Below are positions 40,556 through 50,300 of a DNA stretch of 64,000 bases, piece by piece. The translations under genes and the position numbers were made by a program. The stretch comes from JABMMZ01 sp040403495 (GTDB taxonomy: Bacteria; Bacteroidota; Bacteroidia; NS11-12g; UBA955): the NCBI GenBank assembly GCA_040403495.1, contig JBBAKM010000004.1, forward strand, positions 124,001 to 188,000, read 5' to 3'. The notes beneath the pieces are model-generated. The model did no database searches. It saw nothing but the letters and a program-made list of their open reading frames with translations, and was not told where the DNA came from. Every line of letters starts with the position of its first letter. Positions within the stretch are counted from its first letter, which is position 1.

Positions 40556-41830
40556 ATGATGGATAGAAAAACCTTTTTAAAAAATAGCTCTTTAGCACTT
40601 GGTCTCACTTTGCCTTATCCAATTCTATCGTGGGGTAATAATAATATGGATGATATAAAACAACAACTAGCAAAGCACAACCCCGACAGTGAATCTTATT
40701 GGGCCTACGTTTCTTCTTTATTCGATAAACAAACTAAGTTTATAAATTTAGAAAATGGCTATTTCAGTCCTCAACCAATGTCCACCTTGGCTTATCACAC
40801 TTCTAAAGAAACCGAAATAAATAAGAAAATTAGTTGGTTTATGCGCAAGGAGCAAGAGCAGGAAATTGAAAATGCCCGATTGAATTTAGCCACTTTTTTA
40901 GGTCAATCTCCCGAAGAGGTAGCCATTACAAGAAATACAACAGAATCATTGAATACCGTTATTTCTGGTTACCCATGGAAAAAAGGGGATGAGGTGATTA
41001 TAGGAAATCAAGATTATGGCAGTATGGTGGCCGCTTTTCAACAACAAGTTAAAAGGTCAGGAATCGTTGTGAAAATTGCACAAGTACCCTTGCACCCAAA
41101 AAATGATGAAGAAGTTATCGATGCTTACATGAGTTTGGTGAATGCTAAAACCAAAGTGATTCATCTCACCCATTTAATCAACTTAACGGGTCATATTATT
41201 CCTGCAGAAAAAATTATTGATTTAGCACATCAAAAACAAATAGAGGTCATGGTAGATGCGGCCCATTCGGTGGCACATGTAAACATGGGTCAATTAATTC
41301 ACAAAGCAGATTATTTTGCAGCCAGTTTACATAAGTGGTTATGCTGCCCTATCGGTTTGGGTGTTCTTAAAATAAAGCTAACCCATATTGAAAAGATTTT
41401 TCCATTAATGGCAGACAGCGATTGGCCTATCAATAATATAAGAAAGTTTGAACACCAAGGAACACGACCTATAAATTCATTACAAACCATTCCCGTTGCT
41501 ATTCAATTTCACCAAGCTATAGGAGATGTAAACAAGGAGCAAAGATTGAAATCATTAAAAGCAAATTGGTATTTCAAGCTTGACCCAAATTCAAGTAAGT
41601 TGCTATTAAATACCCCATTTGATGAAAACAGAAGTGGGGCCATTGCCAATTTTGGCGTCAAAGGAATGGAACCTGATGCTTTGGCTGATTTACTTTTTGA
41701 ACGTTATTCTATATACACAGTTGCCATTAACCATCCCCATGTTAAAGGGGTAAGAATTACACCTCATTTGTATAATTCCATAAAAGAGATAGATACATTG
41801 TCTGATGCAATTGAGGAACTTGTTAAATAA
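40556..41830 (+). CDS. Aminotransferase class V (PLP-dependent), with twin-arginine-like leader
   Basis: A 424-aa protein. The N-terminus MMDRKTFLKNSSLALGLTLP resembles a Tat-type leader with RK in place of RR, so export is possible. The PLP fold shows ITRNTTESLNTVISG (phosphate-binding), VMVDAAHSVAHVNMG (cofactor-binding aspartate) and AASLHKWLCCPIGLG with the Schiff-base lysine. The class includes cysteine desulfurase-like and isopenicillin-N-epimerase-like enzymes, and the sequence looks closest to the latter group. The substrate is unknown. ATGATG starts the frame, so either codon may be used. It is monocistronic. Confidence 0.82.
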   Translation: MMDRKTFLKNSSLALGLTLPYPILSWGNNNMDDIKQQLAKHNPDSESYWAYVSSLFDKQTKFINLENGYFSPQPMSTLAYHTSKETEINKKISWFMRKEQEQEIENARLNLATFLGQSPEEVAITRNTTESLNTVISGYPWKKGDEVIIGNQDYGSMVAAFQQQVKRSGIVVKIAQVPLHPKNDEEVIDAYMSLVNAKTKVIHLTHLINLTGHIIPAEKIIDLAHQKQIEVMVDAAHSVAHVNMGQLIHKADYFAASLHKWLCCPIGLGVLKIKLTHIEKIFPLMADSDWPINNIRKFEHQGTRPINSLQTIPVAIQFHQAIGDVNKEQRLKSLKANWYFKLDPNSSKLLLNTPFDENRSGAIANFGVKGMEPDALADLLFERYSIYTVAINHPHVKGVRITPHLYNSIKEIDTLSDAIEELVK

Positions 41831-42023
41831 GTTAAGTACGGCTAATTAAGAAGGATAGATTTCTAGTTGTTTAAAGGGTTTAGGTAGTTGAGGTGGTTTA
41901 GAGGGTTTAATAGAGTTTAAAGGGTTTAGATGGTTTAAATCACTAGTAGTCATTCTGGAAAAATTGGCTTTGCAATTTTATTCAGAATCTATTTTAGTTC
42001 AGGTCTAAGAAACTTGTAGTCTA
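41831..42023. repeat. Intergenic repeats related to the 34.7-kb block
   Basis: Low-complexity gtttaaagggtttagatggt repeats (about 41867-41938) are followed by the imperfect hairpin gtcattctggaaaaa (41949-41963) ... ttttattcagaatct (41976-41990). The same two arms occur at 34955-34969 and 34996-35010, again after gtttaaatggtttaaat repeats. Confidence 0.75.
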
Positions 42024-42767
42024 CTAAAGCTTATTTGAACTAAGCAGTTTTCTAATTGATATTACCATGTGGTTGAACAAATTAGGAATTACTCCGTAAT
42101 GTGTCTGCAATACCGTGAACCTTTCTTTATTACTCTCTTTGCGTTTTTGCGTCGAAAACCCATCTAAAGTAAAACAAGCGATGATTTGATGCAGATTTAT
42201 AACTTGTTTGCAGTTTTTCAAGCAGCGAATCATCCAATCAATGTCTGAAACATATTTTAGTTTTTCATCATAAGGCAAAGCTATAGAGCGTTTAATGATA
42301 AAAGATTGATGACTTACGTTCATGCCAAATTTAAAAGATTCCCAAGTGAGTTGTGCCGGTAATGGTCTTGTGCTTAAATCAGAACGGGTTCCCAATGCCA
42401 GTCCATTACCATCTACCATCATGGTTTCGCCATAAATAGCATCCGGATTTTTATGGCATATTTCAATAATTTCTGAAATAATTTCAGGACTGTAAGCATA
42501 ATCGCCAGAATTCAAAAACCAAATATACTGACCTTTTGAACGCCACAAACCCTTGTTCATAGCATTGTATATTCCCTTGTCTGGCTCCGACAAATAGTTT
42601 TGTGTAAGCGTTTGTGTTTTTAAAAAATCTTTAGTCCCGTCCGTTGAATTCCCATCTATGATGACAAATTCTATGTCTTTTAAATGGGGATGGTTTTCAA
42701 ATGATTCTAATGTTTTTTTTAATCCATTTAAATTATTGTAACAGATGCTAATGACAGATAATATCAT
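42024..42767 (-). CDS. Glycosyltransferase family 2 (WcaA-like)
   Basis: Start at ATG 42767 gives 247 aa. The GT-A fold start is LSVISICYNNLNGLKKTLES, then VIIDGNSTDGTKDFL (nucleotide-sugar binding) and SEPDKGIYNAMNKG followed by YIWFLNSGDY in place of DxD, as in many WcaA-type GT2 enzymes. It probably adds a sugar to an exopolysaccharide or lipid-linked glycan. The longer frame to 42836 overlaps the YfhO gene; the ATG at 42767 overlaps that stop by only 4 bp (ATGA), which is the more natural start. Last gene of the minus-strand pair. Confidence 0.85.
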   Translation of the reverse strand: MILSVISICYNNLNGLKKTLESFENHPHLKDIEFVIIDGNSTDGTKDFLKTQTLTQNYLSEPDKGIYNAMNKGLWRSKGQYIWFLNSGDYAYSPEIISEIIEICHKNPDAIYGETMMVDGNGLALGTRSDLSTRPLPAQLTWESFKFGMNVSHQSFIIKRSIALPYDEKLKYVSDIDWMIRCLKNCKQVINLHQIIACFTLDGFSTQKRKESNKERFTVLQTHYGVIPNLFNHMVISIRKLLSSNKL

Positions 42768-45262
42768 TTGTTTGTTATTACAAAAGGTTTTATCCAAAGG
42801 GCAATCATCACAATCATCAATATAAGGATAGTCCAAGAGGCTGTCTTTTCTACTAAGTCGGTTGTATTACTGCCTTTGTCGTAATACAAAACAATGTTGT
42901 GAGTGCCGGCACCTAAATTAAGTCCTCTTAGGGTGTAATTTACTTTGTTAATATCTACAGGTTTGCCATCAATTTTAGCTTTCCAATTGTCGTAATATAT
43001 CTCAGAAAACACAGCGTAACCATCGTTGCTGTTGGTCGATTGGTAAACCATTGTGTCTGGATGGTAGCTTAATAATTTGATAGTTGCTGAACTGTCTTTG
43101 GTAAAGCTTGTGTTTTTAATGTTACTATTATTTGCGAAAGAGTTGTTAAACGTAGCACTTACTTTATTGTCAATGACTTTTAATTGGTCCATCTCCTCTT
43201 TTGCATTCGAAGTGGTTACCAAGTTGGAAATAAACCAAGCATTTCCATTAGCAGTAGGTCTGTTAACCGCCACTTTTTGGTTTTCAACAGCGCCAATTAA
43301 ATATTTACAATTCAACATGTCTAAACCTTTGTCTTGGTATTCTTTGGTACTTAAAAAGTTAGAAATTAAGTCTTGGTAACGGCTCAATTTAGCTGGGTCA
43401 TAACCGCCAATCATTTTATGGAAAGCTGCACCTTCGTTGTTATTGAATGGGTCACGAGTTAAGTCAAACACTCTAAAGTGTGGGTCTTTGTCGGACATTA
43501 TTTGTAGGTCCGTTTGGTCAGGAATTCTCTCGGTAACAGTTCCTTTTTGGAACGTAAAGTCCTCCCAATTTAAGTAGCGCCAGTCAACGCCAATTAAATC
43601 CACTGCTGCTATAATGCCGATTAACAATATTGCAGTATTTTTTTTGATTTGAGCATTGAACATTGACCAAATAAATCCAAATGCCAAAGCAATAAATATA
43701 AATGATCTGAAAGCATCTTTTCTAAGTAAAGAGGCTCTGTCTTCTTTCAATACACTGATAATATTTCCATTACCTCCTTTTTTCAACTCTTCGTCAACAA
43801 TACCTCCCATGTCAACAAAAACAGGTCCTGCAATAGCCATTAGTAAACAAAATCCACCAACAATTAAGAATGATACCCATACTTTATACCAACTTGAATT
43901 TTTGGTATTTTGGTATAATTCGCCAAAGTTGAAATTGAAATTTGTTTTTAATTTTTGGTTCACTTTGTAATTTTCAAAAATTTCTTTTAGTCCCAAAAAG
44001 CCTAAAAGTGGAATACTAACTTGAGCAATACAAAATGCCATCATAGGGGTTCTAAATTTGTTGTAGTATGGCAAGTAATCAAACAAAAAGTTATTGATAA
44101 TTCCAAAATGTCGGCCCCAACCAAGTATGAAAGAAACCAAAGTTAAAGTAAGTAACGCCCATTTAATAGGTCCTTTTACGGCAAATAGCCCTAGAACAAA
44201 CAAAAAGATTAATACAGCACCGATGTATATTGGGCCTGAAGTAAATTGCATACTGCCATGATACATTGGTAATCCATCATTAATGGCTTCTTCATTTTGA
44301 GTGGTTTTGTAAAATTCTGACGATTTACTTAGTTTCTCACGACTACTACCGCCATAAAAATTAGGAATTAAGAGCGTAAAAGTTTCGCCAATGTCATAAC
44401 TCCAAGAAAAAGCATACTCACGGTCTAATCCGTTTTTGCCAGTTTCTTTTTGTTTTACATTTTCATCAACTTTAGCCATGTCATTACCGCCACGCATGGT
44501 ATTTTGGGCAAATTCAGAAGTTGATTTCAATTTAGTAATATTTGAGGCAACCCCTGTGGCACCTGCAATAATAGCAATTAAAGAAGCGATAATGAAGGTT
44601 TTGATATTGCTTTCATTGATGGCCTGTACTAGATAAAATACCGCCATTATGAACATGCAAATAACAGTGTAGTATGTTATTTGATAGTGGAAATAGTAAA
44701 CTTGAAGGGCTAGGTTGAACGCCAAAGTAACACCTCCTTTAAAGTAGTTGCCTTTATAAAGTAAGTGCATTGAGCCGATAATAGCAGGCATTAAAGCCAT
44801 GGCAAGGACTTTGGTATAGTGTGCAGCCTCAATACTACTTATGCTATAGGTTGCAAAACCGAAAGCAATGGAGGCGAGTGCACCCATTAATGGTTTGAAG
44901 CCAAAGGCATTCATTAGTAAATAAAAACCTATAAAAGAGAGGAAAAGTATTTTAAAAGGGTAAGATTGATGGCTGAAAGGAGCAAGGTAATTGTAGGTTT
45001 TAATCTGATTTCCGCTGCTTTTACCCTTAATTAGGACCGAAGGCATGCCCGAAAAAATGTTATTTGTCCATCCTGGAAATTCACCATCTTTGTCGGTGTA
45101 TTTGGCGATTTCGGTGCCTTTTAATAGGCCTTGGGTAACGTCTTCTTCGTTGTGGGAATAGCCGTTGAACGTTTTAACAAAATAAATATATCCAACAAGG
45201 AAAAAAACAAGAATGGCAATGCCATGTGGCATAAAAGATTCAAAAAGTTTTTTGAAATTCAT
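42764..45262 (-). CDS. YfhO-family multi-spanning membrane protein
   Basis: An 832-aa protein with about 12-14 membrane helices and a large extracytoplasmic domain before the last helix. The N-terminus LVGYIYFVKTFNGYSHNEED and the C-terminal beta region (YAVFSEIYYDNWKAKIDGKP, NYTLRGLNLGAGTHNIVLYY) are typical of the YfhO family. In Gram-positive bacteria YfhO relatives glycosylate lipoteichoic acid; the role in Bacteroidota is not established, but a GT-C glycosyltransferase is expected. It overlaps the downstream GT2 gene by 4 bp, supporting a joint role in surface glycan assembly. Confidence 0.85.
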   Translation of the reverse strand: MNFKKLFESFMPHGIAILVFFLVGYIYFVKTFNGYSHNEEDVTQGLLKGTEIAKYTDKDGEFPGWTNNIFSGMPSVLIKGKSSGNQIKTYNYLAPFSHQSYPFKILFLSFIGFYLLMNAFGFKPLMGALASIAFGFATYSISSIEAAHYTKVLAMALMPAIIGSMHLLYKGNYFKGGVTLAFNLALQVYYFHYQITYYTVICMFIMAVFYLVQAINESNIKTFIIASLIAIIAGATGVASNITKLKSTSEFAQNTMRGGNDMAKVDENVKQKETGKNGLDREYAFSWSYDIGETFTLLIPNFYGGSSREKLSKSSEFYKTTQNEEAINDGLPMYHGSMQFTSGPIYIGAVLIFLFVLGLFAVKGPIKWALLTLTLVSFILGWGRHFGIINNFLFDYLPYYNKFRTPMMAFCIAQVSIPLLGFLGLKEIFENYKVNQKLKTNFNFNFGELYQNTKNSSWYKVWVSFLIVGGFCLLMAIAGPVFVDMGGIVDEELKKGGNGNIISVLKEDRASLLRKDAFRSFIFIALAFGFIWSMFNAQIKKNTAILLIGIIAAVDLIGVDWRYLNWEDFTFQKGTVTERIPDQTDLQIMSDKDPHFRVFDLTRDPFNNNEGAAFHKMIGGYDPAKLSRYQDLISNFLSTKEYQDKGLDMLNCKYLIGAVENQKVAVNRPTANGNAWFISNLVTTSNAKEEMDQLKVIDNKVSATFNNSFANNSNIKNTSFTKDSSATIKLLSYHPDTMVYQSTNSNDGYAVFSEIYYDNWKAKIDGKPVDINKVNYTLRGLNLGAGTHNIVLYYDKGSNTTDLVEKTASWTILILMIVMIALWIKPFVITNK

Positions 45263-45326
45263 AATTGCAAATTAAGTTATTTCAAATCTAATTTAAAAAG
45301 ATGTTTTTTACAAAACTATAATTAAA

Positions 45327-45334
45327 TACTTTTG
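45327..45334 (+). promoter_or_regulatory. -7 promoter box directly before the FkbM gene
   Basis: TACTTTTG matches TAnnTTTG. Only four bases (tgat) separate it from the GTG at 45339, so the transcript is expected to begin at or about the start codon. A clear -33 box is not visible. Confidence 0.5.
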
Positions 45335-45338
45335 TGAT

Positions 45339-46145
45339 GTGAAATTCCTTGTACAAATCTATTTAAAAGGCCTTTATTATTTTATAGTAGATAAAAACTT
45401 TAGAAAGTTTTTTTATCTCACCATATTGTATGGACTGTCTTTGAAGCGAAAGTCTAATTCAATAAATATCAACGGAAATAAATTGAAAGTCCTAGATTTT
45501 AAGTCTTTTGTTTGGCAGTTTTATGAAATCTATTTCAAAGGTTATTACACGTTTGAGACATTGAATAGTGAGCCAGTAATTATTGATTGCGGGTCAAATA
45601 TCGGTCTTAGCCTACTCAATTTTAAGGCTCAATACAAAAAGTCTAAAATATATGCTTTCGAAGCAGATAAAAATGTATTCGATGTGTTGCAAGGGAATAT
45701 TCAAAACAATAAATTAGAAAATATTAACTTATTTAATCAAGCAGTTTGGGTAAAAAATGAAAAAATTAGTTTTTTGCCAGATGGTGTAGATGGCGGTAGG
45801 ATAGAGGGAGGATTAGACACAAACAACCAAGTTGATGCGATTGATTTTAATGAGTTTTTAAAAGGGTTCAACAAAGTAGATTTTTTAAAAATGGATATTG
45901 AAGGAGCCGAAACTTCAGTAATTCCTCACATAAAAGAAGGATTGAGTAAGGTTGATAATCTATTTATTGAATTTCATTCTTTTGATGGTCAAAATCAAGC
46001 GTTTGATAAAATAATTACAACTTTAACAGATTGTGGTTTTAGGTTTTATATCGATAATGTGGTGTTTAAAAACCATCCATTTATTAATAAAAAGGCTAAA
46101 AATAATATCGATTTACAACTAAATATTTTCGCATATAAAATTTGA
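45339..46145 (+). CDS. FkbM-family methyltransferase
   Basis: A 268-aa protein with the FkbM-type SAM-binding fold: VIIDCGSNIGLSLLNFKAQY, IYAFEADKNVFDVLQGNI and VDFLKMDIEGAETSVIPHI. FkbM enzymes O-methylate sugars or small molecules, here probably an envelope glycan given the adjacent glycosyltransferases. The start is GTG, because the nearest ATG is in another frame and followed by a stop. It overlaps the following GT4 gene (TTGA), implying coupled translation. Confidence 0.88.
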   Translation: MKFLVQIYLKGLYYFIVDKNFRKFFYLTILYGLSLKRKSNSININGNKLKVLDFKSFVWQFYEIYFKGYYTFETLNSEPVIIDCGSNIGLSLLNFKAQYKKSKIYAFEADKNVFDVLQGNIQNNKLENINLFNQAVWVKNEKISFLPDGVDGGRIEGGLDTNNQVDAIDFNEFLKGFNKVDFLKMDIEGAETSVIPHIKEGLSKVDNLFIEFHSFDGQNQAFDKIITTLTDCGFRFYIDNVVFKNHPFINKKAKNNIDLQLNIFAYKI

Positions 46146-47305
46146 AAATTCTTCACGTTAATACCATTGACACAGGAGGTGCTGCAATAGCGGCCATCAG
46201 ACTTCATGAGCTTTTGCTCCAAAATGGGGTTGAAAGTAAAATATTATTTCTGTGGAAATCAGGTAAGGTGCAAGTTAAGGAGTCTTATTATTTTGAGGAT
46301 TTATTTTCCTCTAAATTGATTTTCAAAATATGGTATAAATTAAATGTAGTGTTCAATAGAAGATTTACATTTTATAAACCAAGTCTTTATTTTAATGGTC
46401 CTGATAGTTTGTTTAATGTGAGTAAACATCCTTTGTTTGTTTGGGCCGAAGTGATTCATTTACATTGGGTTGTTAAGTTTTTGGATTGGAATAGTGTTTT
46501 TAACAAATCTAAGAAAAAATTTGTTTGGACACTCCACGACATGAATCCTTTTACAGGAGGAGAACATTATAAAACGGGCTACAATAATGAATTTAAATTT
46601 GCCTCAAAAAGGACTATTGATGTAAAGAAAAAAGCGATTGATTCAACAGACTTGACTGTAATAACACCCAGTGAATGGATGAAGAATTGTGCAGAAAAGT
46701 CTGAAGTTTTTAAAGGTAGAAAAATAGTTACTGTAAGAAATACAATTCCAAGTAAAGTGTTTAATAAGTATGTTGTTGGAAATTTGCCTAATTTAAAAAT
46801 AGATAAAAGTAAAATCAATTTACTTTTTGTAGCTGAAAATCCAAGTGATGTAAGAAAAGGGTTTCATTTGCTTATTCAAGCATTACATAATATTAAACAT
46901 AAACAAGCTTTTCAACTGTATATTATTGGAAAAGAATCTAATGCAATTGATTTGCCAATAAGTCATCAATTTTTAGGTGTGGTTTCTGACCCCAATCAAC
47001 TCGCTCAAATATATGGTATTGTTGACTATTTTATAATACCTTCAATTGAGGATAATTTACCCAATACGGTCTCAGAAGCATTGATGTGCGGAACGCCTGT
47101 TATTGGTTTCGAAGTAGGGGGGATTAAGGAAATGATTCAAAATGGAGTTAATGGTTTTTTGGTTAACAATGAGGTTGAACTAGGTGGTTTACTAAATAAA
47201 ATAGCTGACAAAGAAGTTGAAATAAATAAACAAGCAATTCCCGATAATTTGGAATTAGTTGAAAGTAAAATTCTTTCTCAAATGATAGCCGTTTATAACC
47301 ATTAA
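46142..47305 (+). CDS. Glycosyltransferase family 4 protein
   Basis: A 387-aa GT-B enzyme. The N-terminal domain begins MKILHVNTIDTGGAAIAAIR, with the glycine-rich acceptor loop typical of GT4. LLFVAENPSDVRKGFHLLIQ and the C-terminal donor motif PSIEDNLPNTVSEALMCGTP, then GGIKEMIQNGVNGFLV, hold the EX7E-type donor-binding residues. It adds a sugar from a nucleotide donor to an envelope glycan. The start is TTG, overlapping the FkbM stop codon. It ends 26 bp from the convergent S8 protease gene. Confidence 0.9.
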   Translation: MKILHVNTIDTGGAAIAAIRLHELLLQNGVESKILFLWKSGKVQVKESYYFEDLFSSKLIFKIWYKLNVVFNRRFTFYKPSLYFNGPDSLFNVSKHPLFVWAEVIHLHWVVKFLDWNSVFNKSKKKFVWTLHDMNPFTGGEHYKTGYNNEFKFASKRTIDVKKKAIDSTDLTVITPSEWMKNCAEKSEVFKGRKIVTVRNTIPSKVFNKYVVGNLPNLKIDKSKINLLFVAENPSDVRKGFHLLIQALHNIKHKQAFQLYIIGKESNAIDLPISHQFLGVVSDPNQLAQIYGIVDYFIIPSIEDNLPNTVSEALMCGTPVIGFEVGGIKEMIQNGVNGFLVNNEVELGGLLNKIADKEVEINKQAIPDNLELVESKILSQMIAVYNH

Positions 47306-47331
47306 TTTATGGGTTATTACAGGATTTAAAG

Positions 47332-50300
47332 CTATTCTTTCAAGTTTATAAATCCATGTTTTTCCTCGAAAAGCTGTAAGTTATTAAGTGATTTACGGTA
47401 TTTTACCAAATAGAAATAAACTCCCAAAGGTAATGATTCCCCTTTATAAGTGCCATCCCATTTAAAGGATGGGTCATTTGTTTGGAATAATAATTCACCC
47501 CAACTGCTGTAAATCTTTATGTCAAATTCAATGATTGGACATGTTGAAACAAATTCAAATTTGTCGTTTACTTGGTCATTATTAGGCGAAAAAGCATTGG
47601 GAATCCATAAATAACAATTGCAATCCTCGGTAATTACTTTAAAAGAAACAGAAGTGTCGCCACACTGAGTACTTGCCCTAAGGGTATAATTTCCACCTCT
47701 TGTTACAAGGTAACTGGGTCCTGATTGTGTGTTATTCCATAAATATGTTTGATTAGGAATGTTCGGTGCTGTGATAAAGAAATTGGTTGATTCACAAATT
47801 GTAGTATCAGAAACTCCAAATAAGACAGGAAGTTGACCTTGGTTTATTGTTATACTGTCTTTAAATTGACATTTGTTGCTGTCGGTAATCGTTAATAAGA
47901 ACTTACCTGATTTTTGAATATTGATATTTGAACTATTACTGCCATTATTCCAATTGTATATTGCGTTATTAAATGTTTTATTTGGGTTTAAAAAGATTGG
48001 CGTTTTACAATAGGTCAATGAACTGCTGTTGATTTTAAATTCAGGTAAATTGAATAGGTCAACAAAAATAGAATCTTCAAAAGAGCAAGTATTGTTTTTA
48101 ACTTTGAGCCAATACAACCCTTTGTTCGAAACAGTAATTGTAGTTGATCTTTCTCCTGTACTCCAAATGATGGAGTCATTTGTGAAAGGGGCATTTAATT
48201 TTATAAATGAGCTTTGACAAAATCCAGTGTCATTACCTAAATTAAATTTATCTATTTGGTTATTAGTAATCAAAACACTGTCTTTGTTTTTACACCCATA
48301 TTCATCCGTAATATTTAAAGTATATTGAGTGGTATTGTTTACAATTGCGGTAGGGTTTGAAATCCTATTGTTGTTTAATCCCAAGGAAGGTGTCCAAGTG
48401 TAAGAGGTTCTGCCAAATGCTTCTTCGCCCAATTGAAGTGTGTCGAGTCTGCAAATTGCATAGTTCTTTTGGATGTTTATTTTTGGTAAAGGGAAAATAA
48501 AGAAGTTTTGAATTGAGGTGTCATTTGAACATAAATCCGATAGTTCTAATTTAATACTGGCTGTACTACCTGTAATTTTAAAAATTGGAGGGGTTTTCCC
48601 AATGTATGTGTTGATAGATGCACCTGTTAATGTCCACTTAAAGAACACTGAATTAGGGTCATGACTTGAAGAGTTTACTAGTGTTACAGAATCGCCGTTA
48701 CAAATATTCTCTTTGTTAGTTTCGAATCGTGCAATGCTTTTACAACAATTTGTATTTACGGTTAATGTAAAGCTATCTTTAGCTATAATGCCATTTTGGT
48801 CTTTTATTATAAGGGTATATGTGGTTGTTTTCTTTGGAGAAAAGTAAGGGTTTAAAAGTTTGTTGTTATTAATGTTTGTATTGGGAAACCATTCATATTC
48901 ATAAGGTTTAATGCCGCAACTGATAATAGGTGATATTGTTTGTAAACTATCGCCTCTACAAATAGTTTGGTTAGTAGGGAAAGTAAGAAGTTTTACATCA
49001 TTATTAATGGTGTAAAAAATTGAACTTGTGTCACTGCAACTTTTTCCGGATTTGCTGGAGTTAACGATTAGTTTAACAAGGAAAGTGCCTGCATTTCTGT
49101 ATATTTTTGAAGGGTTGTAAGTGTTTGAAAGGGTTGTTAAGTCTCCGAAATGCCAAGTAATGCCATTGATATTATAATTATTGCTATCTATAGCGCTGGC
49201 AATAAATTTGGAAGTATCGCCTAAACACGAAGGAAAGGAGTTGATAGAACTGTATAGTTTACATCTGCTGCTGTCTGGTTTAGGGGTAGTATTAGGAGTT
49301 GTTTTGCAGTTGTAACTTGGGTTAAATGAAATGTTATTAATCGAATTGGAAATGTTTACAAAATAGTTATAGGTTGAGCTTTGAAATCCTATGTTGTTTT
49401 TTGTTAATGAAATATTTTGAACACTAAGGGTATTGTTAAGTTCTCTGCATACTGATTTAAGTTTGCAATTTACTTTGCCAATTATAACTTGTTTGTTAGA
49501 GCTATTGGTTGAACCTACGTAATACAAACTGTTATCGCTTAATGAAGAAATGCCATTTATATTATCCTCATTTGTAGCTCCAATGGAATTGTAAAGTAAA
49601 ATATTGCCATTGGTGTCTAGTGTCATTATATAGCCATCTACTGAGGATTTATTTACAGACCAACTGTTGTATATTCTATTGTTTTTAATTTCAATATTCG
49701 TTTGAGAAATAGCATTTCCATTTGTATTGGCAGCATATATTTTTGACCATACCACATCGCCATTTAGTCTAAATTTGCTTACATTGTATTCTCTGTTTGA
49801 ACTGTTAGTGTGGACATATCCCGAAGTGTAGATGAAGTTTTTGTAGTGAGTAACCCCAAATAAAAATGAATTTAAACTATTGTTTGAATAGGCATTTGAA
49901 AATATAAGAGAACCTGAACTAGAGACTTTAAGCAAAACTCTGTCTAGTAATGAACCATTGCTTCTGTATCCACAAATGTATATATTTCCATCATTATCCT
50001 CTGTAATACCCTCAGGTCTTTCTAAATTTGAATTACCAAAATCTCTTGTCCAAACAGTATTGCCTAAAGTATCACATTTTATTAGGATGAAATCTTCGCC
50101 ACCAAAAGAGTTGCTGATTCCGGGGCCAGTGAAATATAAATATCTTTTGTCGTAAGAGGAGATTACAATATCTCGCATGTATTCCAAGCTATTCCCATTG
50201 ATGAATTTTTGCCATAAAGTTGTTCCATCTTTGTTGAATTTAGAATAAAACATCATTTTATCAGATCCATTTTGACTGAATGTTGCTCCAACAATGTAGC

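Noticed and set aside
42768..42836. Upstream extension of the GT2 gene inside YfhO
   Set aside because: The extension lies within the YfhO coding region, and the ATG at 42767 gives the usual 4-bp overlap and family N-terminus.
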